64,000 bases of DNA from Augochlora pura (Eukaryota > Arthropoda > Insecta > Hymenoptera > Halictidae). Shown here piece after piece: positions 1-12,200 of the stretch. Each line of letters begins with the position of its first letter. Position 1 is the first letter of the stretch. Made by a program: the position numbers and the translations under genes. The notes under the pieces are model-generated. The model had not been told where the DNA came from. It was given only the letters and a program-made list of their open reading frames with translations, and did no database searches. The stretch is from the NCBI RefSeq assembly GCF_028453695.1, contig NC_135780.1, positions 2,542,001 to 2,606,000 of the forward strand, in the 5' to 3' direction.

Positions 1-36
1 AAGAAAGAAAAAGAAAAAGAGAGAGAGAGAGAGAGT
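1..36. repeat. GA microsatellite at window edge
   Basis: GAAAGAAAAAGA followed by GAGAGAGA. Confidence 0.93.
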
Positions 37-954
37 ATGCAGCAGATCGCGCGTGAACATCGCAAGCACTTCCAAAAAAACGGACGTGTGTCATCATAAC
101 CAGTTCTGTATACGTATGGCGCTTGGAATACATATACCCAACGGTGGAGTTTTTAACAGGGGTGCAACAACTACCATAACAAGAGGCGTCGAGACTATAG
201 TGGTCCCGTGGAACGAAACAGAACGAAAGATACCAGAAACGGAAAAAAACAAGGACCAGATGAGAGGAAGGAGGAATAACGGGAGCTAAAGTGTGCCAGC
301 CACTGTACATTCGGTGAACAAAGAGAGGGGTGGTGTCGAGGGGCGGAGGGTCGAAAAAGACGGGGGACACGGTGCTTAAACCCGAGGTGGTCGACGACCG
401 TAGCCCGTCGATCATCGAACATTACCGTGGATAACATCTTCGGTTCCGATGTCGTGGAAGAGTTATGGGGAAGGGGGGAATCGAACGGGGAGGGGTGGAG
501 GAGGAGGGACACCGAAATCGACGAGGTACGATAAATCAGTCGTTCGACGATTGTTTTGAAAAGCTTCTCGCAGCGGGGACTGGAAATTAAGCACTGCACT
601 TAGCGCGATTGGGAATAGATCTATTGAATCAGCGGAGGCGGGGAGGGGGGAGAGAGAGAGAGAGAGGGCACGATGGCGGATCCAGGGGATGCGGGGGTGT
701 GGACGTAACAGATAAGGTTCGAGAAAGAACCGAACGTCGCCGGAGATCGATAGCGGAGGCATTCGAGGAGATTGCTCGGCGGAGCATGCCGCGAGTACCC
801 GAGCACGCCTTTGAGCACGCCGCCGAGTACGAAAGTCGAGTACATTGAATCCTTGAGCAGCCTCTGCGATCTGCCGCGGCTCGAATGCGCTTCTGGACGC
901 CGGCGAATCCCTGCTTTCGAGTGGCTGTCATGCGACGGCGAATTGTTTGCTCTT

Positions 955-1360
955 TTCAGTACCGGGAGCAGTACCTGGCGAGTACCTCGCGAGTCTTCGA
1001 GGTACTCCGAGGGTACCTTCCAGGAGTTGGATGGAGCTGTGAGCCACTCTCAAGGTATCCAAGGTAATTTTTAAACAATATTGGAAGTATCTCAGGTAGT
1101 ACTTTGTTAAATATTTCTTGAGCACTTGACAGGACTGAACAATTTTTTCGGAGTACTTGCCAAATCCTAAAAAATAGTTTAGCGATACTTGTGAGGTTTG
1201 AAAAGATATTAGGTGTACTTTCCAGATCTCCGAAATACTTTGCATTTTACAGGTGTCTGAAATACTATGATAGCACCTCCAAAGCGATTTAAAGTATAAT
1301 ACTTTGAGAGCACTCGCGTGGTTTTCAAAATTTTTTCGAAGACTTTCAGTCAAATATCGG
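955..1360. repeat. Degenerate GTACCT/AGTACTT-rich array
   Basis: Many AGTACCT, GGTACT, AGTACTT and AGATACTT-like words spaced about 25-45 bp over 400 bp, suggesting an old minisatellite. A similar array with AAGTACCTGA words lies at 24150-24640. Confidence 0.5.
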
Positions 1361-2747
1361 GCGCTTTGATAACGAAAATGCTACCGAATGCCATCCGCAG
1401 TTCTTCGAGCGAACATTTCGTTCTTCGAAATAATGACACCTCCGCTGTCAATTAAACTATTGAAATTTTTCAAGTGAACAAAGGATCGGGGATCGAAGCG
1501 TTCGTTTTTACAAATAGGGAAGGATCGACGGGGTCAAGAGAATGTTTTTGAAACCGACTGTGCCCGAGCGAACGACGATCGTTCACGCACGCGGAAGACA
1601 CTGCAGGGTGCATTCGTGTTGCGGAGCGCACCGATGCACACCACGGGAAATATAAAGTGGTGACGCGAGAGGCGGCCGCGGGGGTGATTGTGCAATTCCG
1701 AGCCGCATTGACGGTCCGCGTCCTCGTTGCCGGGGATTTCGCAAGACTATCCTTTCCAGAAATTACCCTATTACCCTAAATTTCTCAGCTTCCGCTGGCC
1801 TGACCCTGAACACGTCCGACGACTCTCGCGAATATCTGAGATTCCCAGCCTCCCCGATGATCTACGGCGCTCCTCCATCAAAACGATACAACTGCCGACT
1901 TCGAAACGGCGTTTCTGGATTGCGAACGATCCTCCCGTCGATTCCCTAGATTCGCAAACGTTCCGCACGGCTTCCAAATTATCTACACCACTTTTTAGTC
2001 TATCGACAAAAATTGATCAAAGCGTTCAGAGCAATTTTACAATACTTTCAATGTTCGATCTACGAAAGGATTTTTGCTAAATTTAATTTTTTTAATTTAA
2101 TTTTTCTGAGGAAACCTTGCTTTTGATTATATGGTATATTAACACAATATTTACTGGACGTTCAAGATATGAGACATATGATACTTTATAAGAATTACAA
2201 AACTAAATTTATTTTTTCCTATTTTTATTAAGATTTGTGTTTCATTTGCTGCAAAAAATTCTTTACAATTCGAAAGATGTTAGTATCCTTTTATAAAGAA
2301 GAGTCTCTTGTGATGAAAATGTCAAAAGAAAAGCTACGAATTCTCTAAATATCATGCTATATCTTAGAATTGCTATATCTTTTCAACAATTACATTCACA
2401 GAATTTATTCGACGTTCTTTACGGCTTCAAAGTAAGTTGATTCGTCAGGCGACTCCGTATGGCCCGCGATATTTTGCATCCGCAGGCAAATTTCGTTTCC
2501 ATCCGCGGCAAACGTCCCAAGTTCGAAAATTTCTTGCATCGGCGATCCCCTATGAACCGTTTTGCTCCCCCCATTTACCCCGACTACTCTGTCGTCCCAT
2601 CGAGTCGCAGTTCCCGAAAACTCTCGCAATCTTCGCGCGAATCTCGCGAGATCGATCGCGGCTGGTCTCGAAGACGCGGTCCCCCGTCAATCCGAAACTC
2701 CCGAGCTAGCACAATACACGCTAACAGGAGAGAAATGGTAACAGCTG

Positions 2748-2771
2748 GAGAGAGAGAGAGAGAGAGAGAGG
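2748..2771. repeat. GA microsatellite
   Basis: Pure GA tract. In the NfI transcript it is a CU tract ending in CCAG. Confidence 0.93.
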
Positions 2772-2992
2772 GAGGGGGGAGGGAGGTCGTGGGGATGAAG
2801 AACGTTTTCCACGGGGGTCGGATCGCTCCGGATGCACGGAAGTACGATGGATTCGACGCTTCGTTGCAAAGAGTCAGTGGAAAATGTAGAACTACGTAAT
2901 TAGGTTACTGAAGAACTGTAAAAATTGCGATCGATGGATTAATAAAATTTCCGTTCAGTTTTCAATGCATAAATAATCGTACTATATTTACT

Positions 2993-3239
2993 TTAAATCT
3001 TTGAAGACGTTTGACTCATTTTAACTCGTTTGAAATAGACTGTCTGACTTATAGCGTGTTCAATTTATATAACTCTTAGCATTATATACATATAAAATTT
3101 AATCTTATGATTTGTATAATAGTTATATAATCGAAACAGTTTTTTGAAGTATAACTAAACTTAATAGTATCAAAATTATTTTGAAACGCGATAATTTTTA
3201 ATGGCGCTTTAGAGTCGTCATTCTAGCGCGAAGTGTTAA
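2993..3239 (-). mobile_element. Degraded TTAA element (same family as 10471-10721)
   Basis: The high end, read on the minus strand, starts TTAA then CACTTCGCGCTAGAATGACG. It continues with GCGCCATTAAAAATT and CAAAATAATTTTGATA, paralleling the start of the element at 10471. The arms GCGCT/AGCGC form a subterminal inverted repeat. The low end at TTAA 2993-2996 is poorly conserved but gives the family's 247-bp length. Confidence 0.5.
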
Positions 3240-3679
3240 AAAATCGTTGAAATTTACTAAAAATACATTGCGGAAATTTGGGCAATTTAATTTATTTGTG
3301 AATGCTCGCGGAGGAAATATATTTGCTCAGAGGACCAGGATGCAAGTAGCAACGGCGTGTCAGAAATGCCGGGTCGAGTAGAATCGGCGAACAATGGTCG
3401 GACACTGTGCCGCGCGCGCCGGGCAACGCTATTAGTATCGATTCTTCGAAAAACCAGATCTACCGGCGAGTAAATTTCGTTCTACACTTTGTCCACTGTC
3501 GAATAAAATATCGTTTCGATCGTGCTATCGCTTACCAGAGACGTTCCTCGCGCGTGTCCACGTACGGTTTTATGTGTTACACGTGTTACGAGAGAAAGAA
3601 GTGGAAGATGGGACACAGGGGGAAGGACGGTGTACAGCGGGCGAGTGAGAGAGACGTGAAGTGATGGAGATAGAACGAA

Positions 3680-3704
3680 AGAGAGAGAGAGAGAGAGAGA
3701 GAGA
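3680..3704. repeat. GA microsatellite
   Basis: Pure GA tract of 25 bp. Confidence 0.93.
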
Positions 3705-4094
3705 TCGTGGAAAAGGGGAAACAAAAGAAATGACAAACGTGACAGCAATAGAGAAAAATATATAGATTCGAGCTGATACGACATCGTGATGCATTGTGTG
3801 TACGTACACGCGGAAACACGGACACGTGGCTGTGAACCAGGGCTTTTCCCGTCGATGGATCGACACCCAATGTCGATCGCGATCCTCTGCCTTCGCCTGA
3901 CCACCACGCGTTCTACCTCAGCCATCGCTGATTTTCTTCTGCTTTCGACGGACGAACAAGAATTCGAAAATGTTTCTACTCGGATTCCCATTTGATGTTT
4001 CTTGAAATATTTATTGAAATATGTGGTGCACAAGAATTTTGAACGGCACTGCAGGATGCAAGCAACAATTTTATGGCTGCAAGCATGGACTCCA

Positions 4095-4292
4095 TTAACA
4101 CGAAACCTACCGAGCACTAAAATCAGAATGACTACCCTGTAGTTGTCTAGAATCTGAGTCATTTTTATTATAATATCAGTTCCAATCAATTAATTTATTT
4201 CACTAATTCCAGTGAAAAAGTCTTCGTAATTTCAGTGATTTTAAAATGAATGATATAAAATAGATACACTACTGTGGTAGATTTCGTGTTAA
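4095..4292. mobile_element. TTAA element, CACGAAAYCTACC terminal repeats
   Basis: TTAA at both ends (4095-4098, 4289-4292). The ends are CACGAAACCTACC and, reverse-complemented, CACGAAATCTACC. A subterminal inverted repeat ACTAC-CCT-GTAGT lies at 4131-4143. It is 198 bp, too short to encode a transposase, so non-autonomous. TTAA target use and short terminal repeats fit the piggyBac superfamily. Confidence 0.8.
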
Positions 4293-6666
4293 TATCGATT
4301 TAGAGTAACACGGTGTTCTTAGTTACTTGTTTCGAATTTAATTACCTTGGTTCCCAAGGAACCACGAATTTATTACATTTCTATATAATAATATTTTATG
4401 GCGTAATAATAATTTACGAGAAGAAGGATTTAATCAGAGACAGCAAAGTTTGCTGCGATTGAGCGCAGCTTCGCGGCGCGTTCGAATTTGGCGGGAGAAT
4501 GGCGCGCGAGCAGGTGCGGCAGAGGACCGCGACGAAATTCCCCAGACAGCCCGTGGCCGCCGCGTGCGGACGCGCACACGTACTGTATACATGTCCACGT
4601 ACGTATAGAGATACGTATAATAAATATAGAGACAGATATATAGATATGTATATATATAGATATATATAGAACAGTCAATAACCAGTCACAAAGTACCTTT
4701 TAGTCGAGTAAGCGAGCTTCTCTCTACGCTCGGGCTCAGACTGAAACAGAGATCATCATCGCGTCATTTCTCCACGCGAATAAAACAGTCGGGGTCCGAT
4801 GGCCGCGCAGCGCTGCCCGCCATCGATCATCGATCCCATGGATCGCGCGAGAACCTACCGCGAGATCGCGGCTCCTGGATCCACACGATCCCCTTCGTCT
4901 CCGACAAACTTCCGATCTCGTCGCGATCGATGATAATTCCCTTTGCGAATCGAGCCACCAACGTCGAACATACTGATTTCTTTCTCTCCAATGATTCAGA
5001 GTCCAAATATGCTAGGGTGGGGGATGGGGGCGGTATCCGCGATTTTTATCGTATGGTAATGTTTCTTCTGAATCGGAAGTAATTCCGTCCGACAAGGACC
5101 CACGTCAGCTTCTTGGACGTCCTTCGGTTTAGTTTTGCTCGACGAAAAATCACCGCGAGCCCCACTAACCTACTTTCGGCCGCGCGATCGCTAATTTCGA
5201 AGTGCATTTGCCGCGCACTGGATACTTGCTCGCCGATTATTCTCTGTCAACCATACGTGTCTAAGCGGCGGCCGCGCTTCACACGTTCTACAATACTAAC
5301 TAGACTGCGGATCTCGCGCCCTGTTCTAACTGGACTCTGCAGAATTTAAAGCATCGGTTTATTCACGTTTGTAATACTTTAGTTTGTTGTTTGAAAATTC
5401 AATTATCGCTACCCACAGTATATCCCTTTCGTGTTTCAGCTCTTTTCAAAATTTAATTATCATGATTACTACGATTTGTTTCTTTGGTATTTTGATTGTT
5501 TTCGAAATTAATTTATTATTACTACGATTCGTTTTATTAATTATTGTCAAGTAATCGTGATTAATCAATCACTTAAGCAATCGATGCGAACGTAATAAGC
5601 TTGTTGATCGCGACTGATACAGTAAACATTAATTATGATTATATTTTTACTACAATTAACTAAAGAATTCGGCGTTATGGTTCTGAATAGGTTTTTTGAA
5701 AATTTACATGGATATATCGTATAAATAAAGATGAGAAAATATAAATGGAATGAATAGGATTTTCATCCTCTCGCGGACAATTTTCCTGCAAGCTTCCGAA
5801 CCACCCGAAGTCTTCGTAAACAAAATTTCCCCGGCCCTGATAAAACTGTCGACTCTCATCCGGCTAAAGAGATTCCACCCGAACCCGCGATAAAGAGAGG
5901 TCGATCAAAAAATATTCGCCCCCGATAAAGAGAATCTACGCCGGATCACCGTAAAGCGATTTCGCCCGGCTCGCGACCCTGTGGCGCGGTTTTCTCCGTG
6001 AAAATAATCTTTACACCGTCGAGCAGAGAACTTTCCGAGGAGTTTCCGCGAGGCGCCTTCGTTCGGGCCAAGCGATTGAAAATATCCGCGCGCGCGCGCG
6101 CACGCGGCGATCTCGGGGAAAGTGGGTTAGTGAGGCGAGACGTTTTCTCTCGCTCCGGGACGCTAAACGATCGATCATTGCTCGCTCGATTCGACTACCC
6201 CGTCGACCTGTGCGACCCCCACCTTTCCGGCCGGGTCTCGATCGTTTTCCCGGGGATCGGGATCCAGGAGGATCCACCCTTCACGGGGATCGATTTACTT
6301 ACATGATGCCTGGCTGAGCTCAGTTTGGGTCTATCGCACACTGGACATTGCTCGGGCCGGCGAATCGCCGGATAGCGCGTTCGAACTCTGTGCACGGGTT
6401 CCCGGCGCGGCCGGAGAACGCATAATTCTTTGGTAACGGCGCGACGATGGTTTTGCGGCGCGGAAAGGTATCATGGCTTCCCCGGATAGTCGCTGCCATA
6501 ACTCTCGATACTTTCCGATTGAAGTTTTCGGCCGTCGCGGTACGCGGGGAGACAGCTTCGCTCGAGATGTCTGACGGTTTAGTTGCCTCGGACGAGGCTC
6601 TAGCTACTCTTAACACTTGGCCGATCGAACGAGTTTTGTCACTATTACATCTTAATCTGTATTCAA

Positions 6667-6772
6667 TTAAATACTTTTCTTTCCATTATAAAACACAGTT
6701 TTAATTAAACTCTGTTAATACTTTGACTGTCGCGTCAGTCATACGTAACTAACAGATTTCTCTAAAATTTAA
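6667..6772. repeat. 106-bp direct repeat, left copy flanking a TTAA element
   Basis: About 91% identical (9 mismatches) to 7020-7125 and of the same length. Both copies begin with TTAAATAC and end at TTAA or TGAA. The TTAA element 6769-7023 lies exactly between them, sharing its TTAA ends with the repeats. Confidence 0.9.
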
Positions 6773-7023
6773 CCCCTTGCGCTATAATAACGAGTCAGAC
6801 TCGTGGTGAAGATATTTTATGCAAGCTCTATTAAATATGAATATTATTAATTTCTTCTACATCGGAGTAAAAATAAATTCTTCTGTTATCAAAGTATAGA
6901 AACAAAGGTAAATAAAGACGATACAGGAAGGATAAATTTTTTGGCCCTATTAGAAAAATTATTAAGTACGAATAAGTGTTAATATCATCACAGCATAAAA
7001 GGAGTGATAGTGCAAGGGATTAA
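6769..7023. mobile_element. TTAA element, CCCTTGCRCTAT terminal repeats
   Basis: TTAA at 6769-6772 and 7020-7023. The left end is CCCCTTGCGCTATAATAACG and the right end, reverse-complemented, is TCCCTTGCACTATCACTCCT. A subterminal palindrome, ACGAGTCAGACTCGT, lies at 6790-6804. The element sits precisely between two 106-bp direct repeats. Confidence 0.82.
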
Positions 7024-7125
7024 ATACTTTTCCTCCCATTATAAAACACAGTTTTAACCAAACTCTGTTAATAATTTCACTGTCGCGTCAGTCATACGTA
7101 ACTGACAGATTTGTCTAAAATTGAA
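7020..7125. repeat. 106-bp direct repeat, right copy flanking a TTAA element
   Basis: Partner of 6667-6772. This copy keeps an inverted repeat GTCAGT..ACTGAC around CATACGTA, so the repeat may itself be the end of another TTAA-type element. Confidence 0.9.
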
Positions 7126-8384
7126 TTTTTAAAACTGAACCTCTTAATTATAATTTCTCAATTTTACTGAGATTTTCAAGAGATATGAATATCGAATATA
7201 TAATCGATGCCATATAAGTTTTCTATACATATAATCCTCGTTTAATCGAATAAAATACTTTAATTCTACGAAATTTTTGAGGGTCTCATTGCGGTCGTGG
7301 AAGTGTTAAGAATGGAATTGAAAAGATAATTTTACGTCTTAATCTTTTCTTTACTATCGCGCTGTTGAGCCATCGTTCTCGACAGAAATTGTTGCCGGTA
7401 AAGCGGCGATAATTTCGCGTCGAGTTGCCGCGCGCCGAGAGTTCGATCGCGCGGTCCGCGCGGCGATCGTCGCCGATCGATGGATCGCGACGGTTGAACG
7501 CGAGCCAGCGGGAACGGGGGGCGAGAAAATGATCATTCCCGATCGAGCCTCTTCGTCCCCGGATACCGTGGGACCACCCACGGCTTGATTCTCGCGACCT
7601 TAATCGCGTTGTTAGATGTTTGTTAGTGAACTCGTCAGGCAAAACAAAGCGGACAGGGGTGTGAGAAGCGCGCGCGAGAGACGCGCAGGTTCTGGAATCT
7701 GTCGTGAGTCGAAGATCGTTCAAGATCACTGCAGGTCGACTCCACCGGCGGGTCTCCACGGACGGGACAAACGAAAGAACCAAGGGAGCAGGAGCAAAAA
7801 GGGCTACAGTCTCTGTAAATTCGTGGTCTTTTTTTCACTTCGTCTTTCCTTTCCGTCTTTTAGCTTGCGATCGCGAAGCCTCCGGATGATCTTTTTTCTG
7901 GATCTTTTTTCTGGATATCATTCCCGATGCTTTTTCAACCGGGTGTTCGGCACCATCGGTGCGCACGCATTCCGTGGTGCTTGGTACTTACAGCATGTTC
8001 CCCAACAATCAAACGCAACGCAACGGGAAAACGCGTTCCCGTAGTAGTTTCGGTTCGCTTTTCGTTACGGGGGTTACGTTCGCTTTAACATTATTTCACC
8101 AGCTTCCGGCGGCCATGCGAGCCTGTGTCCCAACACCGAGGGCTACCGCGGGGGTGGAACCACAGCTGGAAGCGATCCGAGGAGATTCACGAGTCTCGTG
8201 TTTCTTGTTTGACCACCGTTCTCGTCGCGACCCGAAACGGAATTTCAATCGTTTCCTTCGATGTTGCTCGAGTCTACCGCACGTGGTCAGAGTTAGGCAA
8301 AATTTATTAGAATGACGGACGAACGATGAAGGCTGACGAATTCAATTTGATTCGATCGAATGAAAATTAGATGAGAACTGATCC

Positions 8385-8735
8385 GATTCAAATTTGATTC
8401 GAATAGGAATTCGTTTGACTAAGATTTGATTCGAATAGGAATTCGTTTGACTAAAATTTGATTCGAATAAGAATTCGTTTGACTAAGATTTGATTCGAAT
8501 AAGAATTCGTTTGACTAAGATTTGATTCGAATAGGAATTCGTTTGACTAAGATTTAATTCGAATAAGAATTCGTTTGACTAAGATTTGATTCGAATAAGA
8601 ATTCATTTGACTAAAATTTGATTCGAATAAGAATTCATTTGACTAAGATTTGATTCGAATAAGAATTCGTTTGACTAAGATTTGATTCGAATAAGAATTC
8701 GTTTGACTAAGATTTAATTCGAATAAGAATTTATT
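8385..8735. repeat. 32-bp minisatellite, 11 copies
   Basis: GAATAAGAATTCGTTTGACT followed by AAGATTTGATTC, repeated with exact 32-bp spacing (unit starts 8401, 8433 .. 8721). Only a few substitutions separate units, so it is young. A degenerate lead-in begins near 8340. There is no spacer variation, so it is not CRISPR-like. Confidence 0.95.
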
Positions 8736-9974
8736 CATGCAGCAATTCATAATAATTGACTTGAAGAAAATGGATAGAGTGCAAAATGTTTTTCTACAGT
8801 TTATTAATGTATAAATCTTTCGAATTATTGAGATAAAACATTCGATAAATAGGAATTTATTCAGATAATTATATTCAAAAAATATTTACTCAAAAGAGTC
8901 CGAATAATGCCAAACTCTGAATACAGACTGCTAGACTCGTTGATTTTCGAAAATATTTTGGGCTAGCTGCAAATTTGCTATAGGAACAAATCGATACTCT
9001 ATTCTAGATTTATTCGAGATTTATTTAACGATTTAACGAGGCTGCAGCACAAAATGTCGACAGATCAGCCAACGACGTCCGCGGAAATCGGTGTTTCGTT
9101 TCGCAGTGCGACGCCGCGAGCCGGGGTTTCTCTCGTCACCCTGTACACCGGTGGAATCGCGCACGGTTCTAGGTGTCACATAGTCTCCGGGGATTGCCCG
9201 GGTATTTTTTTACACGGTTCTAGAACGGGGTCAAACAAGTCAGACGATTAAACGAACCCCTTCCCATCGATTTTCCAGGCCGTGCAACCCCTAAAGAGCC
9301 CGCCACGTGTTAAGGCGCTCAGTTAACGCTCGCTGCCAAGTTTTCGGCTGACGGCAGGACCTCGCGGCTCTTCGTCGGAATATTTAAAAAAGCTAATCGG
9401 CCCCGCGCGGAACCTATGAAATTCTAATTCGTGCAACGCGTTAATTAGAAATTCCGTACGCCCCGACCCGAGCCCCGCCGAGCACGGCCGCGGCCGTCCA
9501 TTCGACCTGATAAACACCTATCGCCTAATTCCGCGCGTTCCTTTTTTTACCCCCCCTCGCGATTGGAACCGATCCAAAGACGTACTAATTTCCCTTACGT
9601 TATACAGCACGGACTGTTGTTCTAATTCCGCTTGAAACCGCTGCAAATTTTTTCGATCGTTTCGTGGAACTTGTCCCAAAGAGGGTGAAACCAGTCGGTG
9701 TTCTTTTCTCCTTTCGGTGACACGATTTCAACGAAATCCCGTATAAATCTTTGTCCCCCGATGTTCCCCGCGCGTTCGCCGGACTGCAATATTTTCGTTC
9801 GACGTAAACGGAACGGTATTTTCGGTTCGAGATGAGAATAAGAAGAGCCGCGAGATCTTGGATCGAGGTGGGGGCCGCGATACGGCGACCCCCGGTTTTT
9901 CGACAGCCTGAAACGTAATCGCCGGCTTATGCATGAGAATTTCCAACATGGCCACGATGCTTTCGGTCACGTAC

Positions 9975-10118
9975 CCGTTTGCGAATGAGGCGAATCCATT
10001 CCGCGATGGCCGTCCTCGGGCCTGAGGACCGGCGAGAACGTCGGCGCGCTCGAAACGGACACCGTCGGGGGCTTTTCAGTCTTGTCGTTCCTTATCAGTT
10101 GGTGCACCGGTGGTGGGC
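9975..10118 (-). CDS. NfI: NfI exon E: Pro/Ser-rich transactivation region
   Basis: 144-bp exon, phase 1 to 1. It lies between a strong acceptor (aattgggatttttgcag, exon base 10118) and a strong donor (ACGG followed by GTACGTGA at 9974-9967). The A left from exon D plus GC gives Ser, then PPPVHQLIRNDKTEKPPTVS and VSSAPTFSPVLRPEDGHRGM, DSPHSQT. It has several S/T-P sites (FSP, DSP). The frame is open only as long as the exon: reading through the donor meets TGA three codons later. Assignment to NfI rests on strand, order, exact phase and the Ser/Pro-rich composition typical of NFI C-termini. I do not recognise a family-wide motif in it. The exon that should follow, beginning with two bases of a split codon, was not found between 1 and 9974. 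Confidence 0.78.
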
Positions 10119-10470
10119 CTGCAAAAATCCCAATTAATATTTGTTAGACACGGTCAACAATTAACCTGCTAGGTTAATCTACGTACGACGTGTATACACG
10201 TCATAAGGAAATGGCAATTTTATATCTTATAATAAATATACTTCTCCCACGATTTATGTCAAAATGTTTATGGTGACATAATCATAAATTTCGCACGGTT
10301 GAGGATATTTGTAGAACAATTGTCAAAAAGATTATACACAGTATGATCGATAAAACGCGTAACAAAATTTATTTTCTAAACATATCGACGCAGCTAATTG
10401 GTTAAAAGAAGCAGAAAGAAAACAAGTGAAATCAATTGTTGTTACCTTCGAAACAACAGGACAATATGTA

Positions 10471-10721
10471 TTAACCCTTTGAACTAGAGTGGCGACTCCG
10501 CGGCGCCATTGAAATTGTTGTAACAGGTACCAAAATTATTTTGATAGATATCGTCGATGCTTAGATTGAAAAAATGGTTGAAAGCGTGTAAATGTTATAT
10601 AAACCCCGAGAATCAATTTCATATGCAGAGAATGCATTTTGTTACATAAAATGGAAATATTAGAAGCCGGAGAAATGATTTCAGATTTCCAGTTAAGATC
10701 GCTTCGCGTGCAAAGGGTTAA
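10471..10721. mobile_element. TTAA element, CCCTTTGMAC terminal repeats
   Basis: TTAA at 10471-10474 and 10718-10721. The ends are CCCTTTGAAC and, reverse-complemented, CCCTTTGCACGCG. The subterminal inverted repeat is TGGCG..CGCCA around 10490-10509. The interior is alignable to the element at 12666-12913 (shared AATTGTTG, ATGCAtttTGTtAcATAAAATgGAAAT and GCTTCGyGTGCAAAGGG blocks), so they are two copies of one family. Confidence 0.82.
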
Positions 10722-11347
10722 AATATATCGCTGAATAAATCTCGGAATTGTTCTAAACATCGTCAATATCGTGAAGTATTGTCAATTGAAAAAACAGTCC
10801 GACGGTTAACGACGCATTTATCGCCGATTTCACCATCAAAACGAATCGTTAAAGTATGGTTGTTTTCATAAAAAAGGTATCGCGGCTAATAGTTTTCCAG
10901 ACGAAGCCGGACCGAAGGTAAACGCGGCCGAGATGGCGCGTAAACTCGAAAGGCGGATTTCCAGCGATTAGGCGAGCCGCATCAAGGCGATCCGTTCGCA
11001 ATCCGAGTGTACGAGCTAAAGATCAATCGACTGGACAATCCCGGGGTGTCCTTGGCACAGAACCGCTCCCCAAGGCTAGAGGCGTTAATCCCGGAAGAAG
11101 GGCGATCTCTTTCGGCGAGATACAGCGCGCAGCGGGGAGTAGCATCTTGACCAAACGGATTTACGAATGCGCGCCGCGTAGAACAAGCGGCGGCGACGGT
11201 GCGCGCCGCGCCGCGTCGGGTCGTTTCACGCTCGTAAAATTAGTTTCGTTCGCCGGCTGATATTTACGTCAGCCGTTAATTTAACGACAATACAGTCAAT
11301 CAACCGTTCCGCCCCCTCACCCTCTGCTCGCTCGCTCGGCCTCCCAA

Positions 11348-11369
11348 CCCCCCCCCCCCCCCCCCCCCC
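11348..11369 (+). repeat. 22-base C homopolymer
   Basis: Uninterrupted C run, giving a G run in the NfI intron D-E transcript. Confidence 0.95.
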
Positions 11370-12200
11370 TCCCCCGCCGCCGCCGCCTGTGTGCCTCTCT
11401 TACGCCTACGCCGCCATAAAGGCAACGTATGTATGATAAAAAGGGAGCACGGAGAATGCGGTTGGCCGTGGTCCAGGCATGCTTATTGCCGGAATTTTTC
11501 TCCGTGTATATTTTGCTTGAGAAAGTGGTCATTTTATTCTGTCCGTAAATTCCGTCTATCCGGCGTCGTTGGCCCCACCCCCATCGCGACCACCACCCCT
11601 CCCTCCCTGTACCCTCCCTCCCTCCGAGCCCCTCTGAAATAGCATAAAGTCAAAACTTTTCGGCCCTGGGTCTGATCGAGCTTCCACTTCAATCCCCCCT
11701 CCCCGCCTACCCCCTGTCCCGTATCCTCGCCACCCGACCAACGCTATCTATCCTGTTCCTTCTCGTTTTTATTTCTTGCTATCTTGCGGGAATTTATGCG
11801 CCGCCGCCGCCGCCGTTGTGCAATTATTCCATTAATGTATTCCCCCGCGCGGAATCGCGAAGTTCGCTAGCTCGTTCGCTCGCCTCATTGCTGTTTTTTT
11901 TCGGGGGGAGCGGTTCACGCGCGACCCTCGGAGCCGCCTGCTAAGGCTGATGGTTCCAATCGAACCTATGGGATACCCATGGGATAGCCGGTTATTGGGA
12001 GACACGGAAGAATGTTCAGCGCAGCCTGATACTCTCGCAAGATATTTGAGATACGTGAAACGAACGAGACAATAGAGCCGCGTAAAACTGTGACGAAAGT
12101 TCCAATTTGATGACGAAAAAATTGCACGGTGGAAATATTACGGTAAAATAATATGCAAAGGTTTATTTTAAAAGATAATTTATCTTTCGATAACTCTTAT

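Larger units (their letters stand above)
1..9974 (-). other. NfI: NfI intron after exon E, or region holding unrecognised 3' exons
   Basis: About 10 kb downstream of exon E in the gene's orientation. I looked for an exon starting in phase 1 after a good acceptor and found none that is convincing. The stretch contains the 32-bp minisatellite (8385-8735), TTAA elements at 2993, 4095 and 6769, the 106-bp direct repeats 6667/7020, GA tracts at 1, 650, 2748 and 3680, a TA-rich run near 4620-4672, a CG run 6088-6104 and a GTACC-rich degenerate array at 955-1360. Confidence 0.6.

Noticed and set aside
2640..2747. Open frame in correct phase after a CT-microsatellite acceptor
   Set aside because: The acceptor is simply the GA microsatellite read on the other strand; the hydrophobic translation does not resemble an NFI C-terminus.
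4685..4739. Candidate NfI exon with a good acceptor (gatctctgtttcag)
   Set aside because: After exon E the required phase gives a stop immediately (ATC TGA); donor GTACTT is weak.
5003..5058. Candidate last NfI exon reading EETLPYDKNRG to a stop
   Set aside because: Phase fits and the acceptor is passable, but it is very short, has no conserved motif and no poly(A) signal was recognised.
8385..8735. Regular direct repeats resembling a CRISPR array
   Set aside because: Units abut with no unique spacers, and the surrounding DNA is animal intron.
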